Shown in pieces: positions 8,359 through 16,026 of a stretch of DNA of 32,534 nt. Each line of letters opens with the position of its first letter. Position 1 is the stretch's first letter. The notes beneath the pieces are model-generated. The model was not told the DNA's origin and ran no database searches. It saw nothing but the letters and a program-made list of their open reading frames with translations. Location of the stretch: positions 22,732-55,265 of the forward strand of contig JAJZET010000169.1 in NCBI GenBank assembly GCA_021805685.1. The letters run 5' to 3'. Position numbers and translations under genes: made by a program. The DNA comes from Pseudomonadota bacterium (lineage in GTDB: Bacteria; Pseudomonadota; Gammaproteobacteria; Xanthomonadales; Rhodanobacteraceae).

Positions 8359-10323
8359 TCAGTGCCCCACCACCGGCAGCGCGATGTAGCTGGCTTCGCC
8401 GGGTGCGTGGTACACGCGTTGGGTGGCCTTCACGTAGTCCGCCGGCTTGGCGAAGAAAATGTTCGGCACGAAGGTCTGCGGGTTGCGGTCGTACAACGGG
8501 AACCAGCTCGACTGCACCTGCACCATGATGCGGTGGCCAGGCAGGAACACGTGGTTGGCGGCGGGCAGGTCGAAGCGGTAGGCCAACGGCTTGTTGGGCG
8601 TCAGCGCTTCGGGGTTGTCCCAGCCGGTACGGTAGCGGCCGCGCAAGATGTCCATCGACACCGCCAACTGGTAGCCGCCCATTTCCGGCTGCTCGGCCAC
8701 CTGGTCGGGATACACGTCGATCAGCTTCACCACCCAGTCGCTGTCGGTGCCGCTGGTGGAGGCGACCAGGTGCACCACCGGCACGCCGGCGATGGTCAGT
8801 GGTGCGGTGAGCGGCGCGGTCTCATAGCTGAGCACGTCGGTGCGGCCGGAGGCTTCGCGCTGGTCGTCCACCAGCCACTGCGACCAAGTGAGGCCGTGGT
8901 CGTAGCCGATCGGCTGGATCGGTCGCGCGCGGAACGGCGCCGGGTGCGCCGGATCGGAGACGTATTCGTCGTAGGCGGCGCCGCCGGTGGGCGCGTCGAA
9001 GCCGAGCTGCATGCCGGGCTCAAGGTACAGCGGGCGGCTCTTGTCGGGACAGCCGCCGTTGCACGACAGCGGCCAGCGGTCCAGGCGCTGCCATTGGTCG
9101 GTGCCGGTCTGGAAGGCGGTGACCGGGGCGAGGTTGGCCTTCGGCGCGCCATCCTTGAGGTATTGCGCCAGGAACGGGCGCAGGATGTGTTCGCGGAAGT
9201 ATTTCGCGGTGTCGCTGCCGAAGCGGATCGCGCCCAGCGAGCTGCCTTCCTCGATTTCCTGGCCGTGGTGCCACGGGCCCATCACCAGCTTCACCATGTT
9301 GCCGGTGGTGTCCTTCGGCTTGATCGCGCGATAGACGGCCAGCGCGCCGTAGATGTCCTCCTGGTCCCACAGGCTGTGCACCAGCATCACCGGCACGGTG
9401 AGCGGCTGTGCGGCGAGCAGCTTGTCCACCGCCTGCTGCTGCCAGAACGCATCGTAGGCGGGGTGCGCCACCAGCTTGTTCCAGAAGCCGAGCTGCCGCA
9501 TGCCGTAGGCGTCGCCCATCGCGCCGGCGGAGCCGTAGTGCATGAACAGGTCGTACTCGTCGTGGTAGTTGGTCCACCACTTCGCGGTGTTGTCGCGGGT
9601 GGCTTCCTGCTCGTAGATGTAGCTCATGTTCTGTTCGCGGAAGGCGCCGTGGTGGAACCAGTCGTCGCCCATCCAGCCGTCCACCATCGGGTTCATCGGC
9701 ACCGCCGCCTTCAGCGCGGGATGTGGGTGCACCAGCGACATCAGCGGCTCGAAGCCGTCGTAGGAGATGCCGATGGTGGCGACCCTGCCGTTCGATTCGG
9801 GTATGTGCTTCACCAGCCAGTCGATGGTGTCCCAGGTGTCGGTAGCGTCGTCCACCGGCGTGGGGTTGAGCGGGCCGTGCACCGGCCGGTTCATCACGTA
9901 GTCGCCCTCGGAGCCGTACTTGCCGCGGATGTCCTGGATGACGCGGATGTAGCCGTCCTCGGCGATCACGTCGGCGGCGTTGTCGTAACCCTCCAGCAGC
10001 GGCTCGATGTGGCCGCTCATGAAGTTGTGGCTGAGCTGGTGCGCGTCGTACGGCGTGCGCGTGAGCACGATGCCGGCGTGCTTCGCACCTTTCGGGATCA
10101 GGATCACCGTGTTGAGCTTCACGCCGTCGCGCATCGGGATCATCACGTCGTGCTCGACGTAGTCGAAGCTGCCGGTGGCCGGCTTGAAATGGGCCGGCGT
10201 CTCGCTGGGATAGTCGGGATACCTGACCTGCGGCGCGTCCGTGGCGGACAGCGCGCCGCTGGCGGCGAGCAGGGCGGCAAACAGTGCGGGTCTCAGGCCC
10301 GCGACGATACGGCGTGGCGTCAT
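8359..10323 (-). CDS. Secreted alpha-amino-acid ester hydrolase (CocE/NonD, S15-like)
   Basis: A 654-aa alpha/beta hydrolase with an N-terminal signal peptide (1-27, basic start, Ala/Leu core, cleavage near ALSA-TD). The nucleophile is S187 in GISYDG, the acid D320 in HSLWDQED, and the base H353 in GPWHHG. Spacings S to D (133) and D to H (33) equal those I recall for the Xanthomonas citri enzyme (S174, D307, H340). The three acidic residues that bind the substrate amino group there (D208, E309, D310) fall on D221, E322 and D323. The enzyme should therefore hydrolyse or transfer alpha-amino acyl groups from esters and beta-lactams, in the periplasm. A C-terminal jelly-roll domain follows the cap. 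The ATG has AGGGGAG 8 nt upstream. The GNAT gene ends 55 bp upstream on the same strand. Confidence 0.9.
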   Translation of the reverse strand: MTPRRIVAGLRPALFAALLAASGALSATDAPQVRYPDYPSETPAHFKPATGSFDYVEHDVMIPMRDGVKLNTVILIPKGAKHAGIVLTRTPYDAHQLSHNFMSGHIEPLLEGYDNAADVIAEDGYIRVIQDIRGKYGSEGDYVMNRPVHGPLNPTPVDDATDTWDTIDWLVKHIPESNGRVATIGISYDGFEPLMSLVHPHPALKAAVPMNPMVDGWMGDDWFHHGAFREQNMSYIYEQEATRDNTAKWWTNYHDEYDLFMHYGSAGAMGDAYGMRQLGFWNKLVAHPAYDAFWQQQAVDKLLAAQPLTVPVMLVHSLWDQEDIYGALAVYRAIKPKDTTGNMVKLVMGPWHHGQEIEEGSSLGAIRFGSDTAKYFREHILRPFLAQYLKDGAPKANLAPVTAFQTGTDQWQRLDRWPLSCNGGCPDKSRPLYLEPGMQLGFDAPTGGAAYDEYVSDPAHPAPFRARPIQPIGYDHGLTWSQWLVDDQREASGRTDVLSYETAPLTAPLTIAGVPVVHLVASTSGTDSDWVVKLIDVYPDQVAEQPEMGGYQLAVSMDILRGRYRTGWDNPEALTPNKPLAYRFDLPAANHVFLPGHRIMVQVQSSWFPLYDRNPQTFVPNIFFAKPADYVKATQRVYHAPGEASYIALPVVGH

Positions 10324-10378
10324 GGCATCGGCTCCCCTGTGGCGAAATCGCCCGGGCAGCTTACTGCGCGTGGCCGGC

Positions 10379-10852
10379 TCAGCGCACCGGCTTGGCCAGG
10401 CGCAGCAGGTCGGTGGCGTAGCCCGCGGCTTCGTACAGCGCACGTGCGCGCTCGTTGCCGGGGAACACCGCCAGCGTCACCAGTTGGCAATGATGCTCGC
10501 GCGCCCACTGCTCGGCATGCGCCAGCAGCGCCTTGCCCACGCCGCGGCCTTCGTGCGCGGGCGCCACGGCGAGGTCGGAGATGTGGCAGTTGCCGCGGCC
10601 GGTGAAGAAATCCTCGGTACGCTGCAGGTGGATGAATCCCACCCGCGTGCCGTCGGTGTCCTCGGCCACGAACAGATGGCTGTTCGCGGGTTGGTCTTCC
10701 AGGTGCCGCAGCAAGTCGTCGCGGATGCCTTCGATGCACTCGTGCCGTCGCCGCCACGCGGGCAGCGGAAAGCCCACGAAACGCGGCACCAGCGAAAGGA
10801 TGAAGTCGTCGTCGTCTTCGGCCAGACGGATCAGCAGGGACGGGTCGCTCAT
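10379..10852 (-). CDS. GNAT family N-acetyltransferase
   Basis: A 157-aa single-domain GNAT protein that should transfer an acetyl group from acetyl-CoA to an amine; the substrate is unknown. Seen: the strand ISDLAVAPAHEGRGVGKALL (91-110) with the acetyl-CoA pyrophosphate loop EGRGVGKAL, the following helix AHAEQWAREH, and the C-terminal motif NERARALYEAAGY. The start at MSDPSLL gives a normal GNAT N-terminus; there is no Shine-Dalgarno before it, and the frame stays open upstream without support. It lies upstream of the ester hydrolase (probable operon) and is divergent from the RNB nuclease gene. Confidence 0.85.
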   Translation of the reverse strand: MSDPSLLIRLAEDDDDFILSLVPRFVGFPLPAWRRRHECIEGIRDDLLRHLEDQPANSHLFVAEDTDGTRVGFIHLQRTEDFFTGRGNCHISDLAVAPAHEGRGVGKALLAHAEQWAREHHCQLVTLAVFPGNERARALYEAAGYATDLLRLAKPVR

Positions 10853-10882
10853 GGTCGTTGCGGTTGCCCAGGATTTTGCGGT

Positions 10883-10912
10883 TCTACACCAGCACGGCCC
10901 GCGCCGTATAGT
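10883..10912 (+). promoter_or_regulatory. Promoter of the RNB ribonuclease gene
   Basis: TCTACA (-35), 18 bp, TATAGT (-10), followed about 30 nt later by the GGAGAG ribosome site and ATG. The same TATAGT -10 is found before the SapC gene. Confidence 0.4.
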
Positions 10913-10942
10913 GCGGGCTCCCTGCCCCGGAGAGTAGCGCCC

Positions 10943-12394
10943 ATGCCCGCGACCCGCATCCGCCTGCAGACCGGCGACGACCGCATGCTGGCGCAAGGCA
11001 TCGCCGCGATCCAGCAGGAGATGAAGCTGCCGCTGGCGTTCCCGCCCGAGGTCGACGCCGAGGCGGCGCGGGCGGCTGCGCAACCGCGCTTGCCCGACCT
11101 GGATCGCAGCGATATCCCGCTGGTTACCATCGACCCGCCCGGTTCGATGGACCTGGACCAGGCGCTGCATTTCGAGCGGCGCGACGGCGGCGGCTACCGC
11201 GTGCATTACGCCATCGCCGACGTGGCCGCGTTCGTGGCGCCCGGCGGCGCGCTGGATGCCGAGGCGCAGCGCCGCGGCGAGACGCTGTACGGCGCCGATT
11301 CGCGCATTCCGCTGCATCCGGCGAGCTTGTCCGAAGGTGCCGCTTCGCTGCTGCCGGATCAGCTGCGCCCGGCCCTGCTGTGGACGATCGACCTGGATGC
11401 CGGCGGCGAGATCGGGGCCGTCGACGTGCGCCGTGCGCGCGTGAGGAGCCGCGCACGGCTCGACTACGCCGGCGTGCAGCAGCAGCTCGATGCGGGGACG
11501 GCCGATCCCTTATGGACGTTGTTGCGCGAGGTGGGCGAGTTGCGCAAGCAGCGCGAGCAGGCGCGCGGAGGCATCAACCTCGCCCTGCCCGAACAGGAAA
11601 TCAGCGTGGTGAACGGCCACTGGCGGTTGGCCTATCGTGCCAACCATCCCGACGAGGACTGGAACGCGCAGATTTCCCTGCTGACCGGCATGGCCGCGGC
11701 GCGGCTGATGGTGAAGGGCAGGATAGGCATCCTGCGCACGCTGCCGCCGCCGCAGCCGCAGGACATTGCGCGGCTCAAGCGCACCGCGCAGGCGCTGGCC
11801 GTCGCCTGGCCGGATCGCCTGGGCTATGCCGATTTCATCCGCACCCTCGACCCGTCGAAGGATGTCCACGTCGCGATGCTCACCGCGTGCACCACCGTGC
11901 TGCGCGGTGCCGCCTACGCGGCCTTCGACGGCGAGTTGCCCGCGCAGCCCATGCAGTCCGCGGTGGCGGCGGAGTATGCCCACGCCACCGCGCCGCTGCG
12001 CCGGCTGGTGGACCGCTACGTGGGCGAGGTCTGCGTCGCGCTGTGCGCGAATCAGCCGGTGCCGGACTGGGTGCGCAGCGCGCTGCCCGCGCTGCCTGAC
12101 CTGATGGCCGAGGCGGATCGCCGCGCCAAGCACTACGAACGCCAGGTAATCGACCTGATCGAGGCGGTGCTGCTGGCGCCGCGGGTCGGCGAAGCCTTCA
12201 CCGGCGCCATCGTCGAAATAAACGGCGGACACGGCAACGGCCACGAAGGCGTGGTGATGCTGCGCGATCCGGCAATCGAGGCGCGCGTCAAAGCCCCCGC
12301 GCCGCTACCGCTGGGACAGGACGTGGCGGTGCGACTGGTCGAGGCCGATCCGGTGCGGCGGCTGGTGCGTTTCGAACTGGCGACCGGCGCATGA
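10943..12394 (+). CDS. Short RNase II-family (RNB domain) exoribonuclease
   Basis: A 483-aa protein consisting almost only of an RNB domain, against about 640 aa for E. coli RNase II and about 800 for RNase R. The active-site segment is IDPPGSMDLDQAL: D64, D70 and D72 match the first three acidic residues (D201, D207, D209 of RNase II) but the fourth (D210) is Q73. The second RNB motif HATAPLRRLVDRYV (347-360) with its Arg pair is intact. The N-terminal cold-shock domains are absent or reduced to about 50 residues. The last 65 residues look beta-rich, like a degenerate S1 domain. Predicted role: 3'-5' RNA degradation in the cytoplasm, with altered metal binding. The ATG has GGAGAG 8 nt upstream. 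It is divergent from the GNAT gene. Confidence 0.85.
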   Translation: MPATRIRLQTGDDRMLAQGIAAIQQEMKLPLAFPPEVDAEAARAAAQPRLPDLDRSDIPLVTIDPPGSMDLDQALHFERRDGGGYRVHYAIADVAAFVAPGGALDAEAQRRGETLYGADSRIPLHPASLSEGAASLLPDQLRPALLWTIDLDAGGEIGAVDVRRARVRSRARLDYAGVQQQLDAGTADPLWTLLREVGELRKQREQARGGINLALPEQEISVVNGHWRLAYRANHPDEDWNAQISLLTGMAAARLMVKGRIGILRTLPPPQPQDIARLKRTAQALAVAWPDRLGYADFIRTLDPSKDVHVAMLTACTTVLRGAAYAAFDGELPAQPMQSAVAAEYAHATAPLRRLVDRYVGEVCVALCANQPVPDWVRSALPALPDLMAEADRRAKHYERQVIDLIEAVLLAPRVGEAFTGAIVEINGGHGNGHEGVVMLRDPAIEARVKAPAPLPLGQDVAVRLVEADPVRRLVRFELATGA

Positions 12395-12582
12395 CAAGGC
12401 GGCCACCATGCCGTCCTGGCGCTTCAAGTTGCCTTTGCCCTGCCGATACAGGGCCAATGCAAACCGGTGACAGGAGCATGGCGGCGGGCAACGGGCAACG
12501 GGCGGCGAAGGCGGCATCGCTTGCGCAGGCATGCACCAGCCTCGATGCTGCCGACGCGCCGGTGGTCGCGTGCGATGGGGAT

Positions 12583-15500
12583 ATGCGTGTGAGTGGATGG
12601 AGGGCGGCATGCCTGGCCGGGTTGCTCTGCTGCATGGCGGCAGTCGCGGCCGCGCCCGTGTCGGAGGCTCCGGCCGCTACGGCGCTTCCCGCGCCGACGC
12701 TTGCGCGCATCCGGGTAGCCAGCAACGACGACTATCCGCCGTTCATCTTCCTTGATGCCGATGGCAAGCCGCACGGCTACGAAGTGGACATGTGGCGGCT
12801 GTTCCAGCAGCACACCGGCATCAAGGTCGACCTGATGCTGACGGACTGGGCAGGCGCCATGCAGAACGTGGAGAGCGGTCGCGCGGACGCGATCGACATG
12901 CTCTACCGCACGCCTTCGCGTGTGGCGTCGTACGACTTCTCCGCACCGTACGTGGACCTGCCGGTGGGCATCTACGCGGATCGCCGCATCAACGGCATCC
13001 GCGACGTGGCCACGCTGCGTGGCCTGCCGGTGGGTGTACAGCGCGGCGATGCCTGCGCGGAGCGCCTGCGCGACGATGGCATCACCAACCTGCAGTTCTT
13101 CGAGAATTACCAGGACATCATGCAAGCCGCGACCAAGGGCGACTTGCGCGTGTTCTGCATGGATCAGTACCCGGCGGATTACGACCTGTACCGCTATGCG
13201 GCGTTGAACCGCTTCTACGAGGCGTTCGTGCTGTTCACCGAGCAGTCGCACTGGGCCGTGCGCAAGGGCGATACGGCGATGTTCCGGGCGATCCAGAACG
13301 GCATGGCGCGCATCACGCCGGCCGAGCGCGAGGTGTTGCGCAAGCGCTGGCTGGACCACCCGTTCGTGGCGGTGCGCTATCGACGCGCCGCGGGCATCGC
13401 GCTGGCCGTGGTGGCGCTGCTTGCGGCATTGCTGGCGCTGTGGGTGTGGACGCTGCGCCGCACCGTGGCGGCGCGCACTGCCGCGCTGCGGGCCGAGGAG
13501 GGCAAGCTGCGTGCGGTGTTCGACGCCAGCCCGGACGCGATGTGGGTGAAGGATCTGCAAGGCGTCTACCGTGACGGCAATGACCGTGCGGAGGCCTTGT
13601 TCCGCGTTCCCTGCGAGACGCCGGCAGGGCGTCGTTGCGACGAGCTGTTCGACGCGGCGTTCGCGGCCAGGATACGCGAGCTGGACCGGGAGGCGACGCG
13701 CATCGGCAGCAATGCCGTTGCCCTGCTGCCGCTCGATGCCGGCGGTGGCCATGGCCGTCAGTTCGAAGTCATCAGTGCGCCTTTGTTCACGCCGCAAGGC
13801 GAGCTCTGCGGCGTGGTCAGCGCGGCGCGCGATGTCACCGAGCGGCAGCAGGCGGAGACGCAGCTGCGGCTATGGGCGCATGCGTTCGAGAATGCCGCGT
13901 TCGGCATGTACATCTGCGATGCGCGCAGCAAGACCCTGATCTCGGCCAACGCCACCTTCGCCGCCGAGCGTGGCTACGCGGCCGAGGAGATGGCCGGCAT
14001 GTCCGTGGATGCGCTGTATCCGCCCGACTTGGTGGCCGAGCGGGCGGCGCTGCGGGCGACGGTGGAACGGATGGACCACTACGTCTGGGAAACCGAGCAC
14101 GCGGCAAAGGACGGCCGGCGTTTCCCGGTGCTGCTCGACTGCTCGGTGTTCCACGACGCCGATGGCAATGCGCAGTATGTTTTCGTCCACAGCCAGGACG
14201 TCACCGAGCGCCAGCGGGTGGACAGCGAACTGCGCCTGGCCGCCGTCGCGTTTGAGACGCAGGAGGCACTGATGGTGCTGGACGCCGACCGCGTCATCCA
14301 GCGGGTCAACCAGGCTTTTACCAGGCTTACCGGGTACCGGGCCGAAGAGGCGGTCGGGCAGTCGTCGTCGCTGCTGCGCTCGCAGCAGCACGGGCAGGAA
14401 ATCTACGACGACTTCTGGGATGCGGTACGGCGCGACCGCTACTGGCAAGGCGAACTGTGGATCCACGTCAAGCAGGGTCAGCCCAAGGTGGCGCGCATCA
14501 CGATCTCGATCGTCGCCGGGCCCGAGGGCCAACTGAAGCACTTCGTCTGTTCGATGGTCGACCTGACCGGCGAACGCGAAGCGCATGCGAGCGTCGACCA
14601 CCTGACCTATTTCGATCCGCTGACCGACCTGCCCAACCGGCGCTTCCTGCACGGCCAGCTGCAGCACCTGCTCGCCGACGAAGGCACCCATCGGTTGGGT
14701 GCGCTGCTGCTGTTTGATCTCGATCACTTCAAGCGCGTCAACGACCTGCACGGCCATGCCGCCGGCGATCGTCTGCTCGAACTGATGGCGCAGCGCCTGC
14801 GCGGCCTGCTCAACGAGGATTGTGTACTGAGCCGGTTCGGCGGCGGCACGTTTGCGCTGCTGATGCCTTGCCGTGCGGAAGGACTGCAGATGCTGGCCGA
14901 CGAGGTGCCAGGCTTCGCCGAGCACCTGCGCCAGGTGCTGCGCGAGCCGTTCCGGCTGGACGGCAACCTGCTGACCGGCATGACCATCAGCCTGGGCTGG
15001 ACCGAACTGCTGCCGGGGCGCGACTCGGCGGAGACGGTGCTCAAGCAGGCGGAGCTGGCGATGTACGCGGCCAAGGCTGCCGGACGCAACCAAATACGCC
15101 GCTTCAAGTCGGCCATGCTGGTCGAGCTGGCGCGGCGCGAACTGCTGGCCGGCGACCTGATGCATGCGATCGCCGACGAGGCGCTGGATCTTTACTTCCA
15201 GCCGCAGGTCGACCGCCGTGGTCACGTGATCGGCGCCGAGCTGCTGCTGCGCTGGACGCGTCACGACGGTACGCCGGTGTCGCCGGATGAGTTCATTTCG
15301 ATCGCTGAGGAAAACGGGTTGATCCTGCCACTGGGCGACTGGGTGTTGCGGCGGGCCTGCGTGCAGCTGTCCGCCTGGGCCCGGTGGCCGGCGGGGCGCA
15401 AGCTGTCGCTGGCAGTCAACGTGAGCGCGCGGCAATTCGCCCAGCCGGGTTTCGTCGACGACGTGCAGCGTGCGTTGGTCCTGTCCGACGCCGACCCCAC

Positions 15501-15921
15501 GCGGCTGATGCTGGAAATCACCGAGACGGCCATCATGGACGACCTTGATGCAGCTGCCGACAAGCTCGCCCGTCTGCGTGCGCTCGGCCTGCGCGTCTCG
15601 CTGGACGACTTCGGCACCGGCTATTCCTCGCTGGCCTATCTGTCGCGCCTGCCGCTGGACGAACTGAAGATTGACCAGGCCTTCGTCGCCCGGCTGCCGG
15701 AGAACCACAGTGATGCGATGGTGGCCCAGACCATCATCGCGATGGGACGCGGCCTCGACCTGCAGGTGGTCGCCGAAGGCGTGGAAACCGAAGCGCAGCG
15801 AAACTTCCTGATGTCGCAGGGCTGCGACATCTTCCAGGGCTACCTGATCGCGCGGCCGCTGCCGCTGCACGCCTTCGAGCAGATTTTTGCCGGGCCGCCG
15901 GCAAACACCGCCTCGGCGTAG
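12583..15921 (+). CDS. Periplasmic-binding-domain / triple PAS / GGDEF / EAL c-di-GMP sensor enzyme
   Basis: A 1112-aa inner-membrane signalling protein. Domains from the chosen start: signal peptide 1-24; bacterial solute-binding domain (SBP_bac_3, as in amino-acid sensors) 40-265; membrane helix 270-291; three PAS domains at about 308-420, 430-545 and 548-663; GGDEF domain 672-843; EAL domain 850-1100. The GGDEF signature is degenerate (GGGTF, 753-757), so cyclase activity is unlikely. The EAL side is complete: E886 in ELLLRW, NVSARQF, E978 in EITETAI, DDFGTGYSS, KIDQAFV and AEGVETEAQ. It probably degrades c-di-GMP in response to a periplasmic ligand. Start uncertain: ATG 12583 gives a clean signal peptide, GTG 12589 has better spacing to GGGG, and the open frame reaches 12391, overlapping the RNB gene. 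Confidence 0.9.
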   Translation: MRVSGWRAACLAGLLCCMAAVAAAPVSEAPAATALPAPTLARIRVASNDDYPPFIFLDADGKPHGYEVDMWRLFQQHTGIKVDLMLTDWAGAMQNVESGRADAIDMLYRTPSRVASYDFSAPYVDLPVGIYADRRINGIRDVATLRGLPVGVQRGDACAERLRDDGITNLQFFENYQDIMQAATKGDLRVFCMDQYPADYDLYRYAALNRFYEAFVLFTEQSHWAVRKGDTAMFRAIQNGMARITPAEREVLRKRWLDHPFVAVRYRRAAGIALAVVALLAALLALWVWTLRRTVAARTAALRAEEGKLRAVFDASPDAMWVKDLQGVYRDGNDRAEALFRVPCETPAGRRCDELFDAAFAARIRELDREATRIGSNAVALLPLDAGGGHGRQFEVISAPLFTPQGELCGVVSAARDVTERQQAETQLRLWAHAFENAAFGMYICDARSKTLISANATFAAERGYAAEEMAGMSVDALYPPDLVAERAALRATVERMDHYVWETEHAAKDGRRFPVLLDCSVFHDADGNAQYVFVHSQDVTERQRVDSELRLAAVAFETQEALMVLDADRVIQRVNQAFTRLTGYRAEEAVGQSSSLLRSQQHGQEIYDDFWDAVRRDRYWQGELWIHVKQGQPKVARITISIVAGPEGQLKHFVCSMVDLTGEREAHASVDHLTYFDPLTDLPNRRFLHGQLQHLLADEGTHRLGALLLFDLDHFKRVNDLHGHAAGDRLLELMAQRLRGLLNEDCVLSRFGGGTFALLMPCRAEGLQMLADEVPGFAEHLRQVLREPFRLDGNLLTGMTISLGWTELLPGRDSAETVLKQAELAMYAAKAAGRNQIRRFKSAMLVELARRELLAGDLMHAIADEALDLYFQPQVDRRGHVIGAELLLRWTRHDGTPVSPDEFISIAEENGLILPLGDWVLRRACVQLSAWARWPAGRKLSLAVNVSARQFAQPGFVDDVQRALVLSDADPTRLMLEITETAIMDDLDAAADKLARLRALGLRVSLDDFGTGYSSLAYLSRLPLDELKIDQAFVARLPENHSDAMVAQTIIAMGRGLDLQVVAEGVETEAQRNFLMSQGCDIFQGYLIARPLPLHAFEQIFAGPPANTASA

Positions 15922-15939
15922 CGAGCTGCAGCGGGTGAA

Positions 15940-15961
15940 CGGCAGGCGCATAAGCCTGCCG
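15940..15961 (+). terminator. Hairpin after the EAL gene
   Basis: An 8-bp stem (CGGCAGGC / GCCTGCCG) with a 6-nt loop, 18 nt after the stop, without a T-run. A -10-like TACAAT at 15989-15994 follows, possibly serving the next gene. Confidence 0.4.
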
Positions 15962-16026
15962 CGGCACCCGTGCCGGGGCGACGGCCTCTACAATCGCGGC
16001 GGATTTCGCGATGGAGGCGGGACGGC

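Noticed and set aside
8350-10605. 751-codon plus-strand frame opposite the ester hydrolase
   Set aside because: It is a shadow of the hydrolase and GNAT genes, with no motif and no ribosome site.
13870-15951. 693-codon minus-strand frame opposite the PAS-GGDEF-EAL gene
   Set aside because: It is a shadow; the plus strand carries all conserved motifs.
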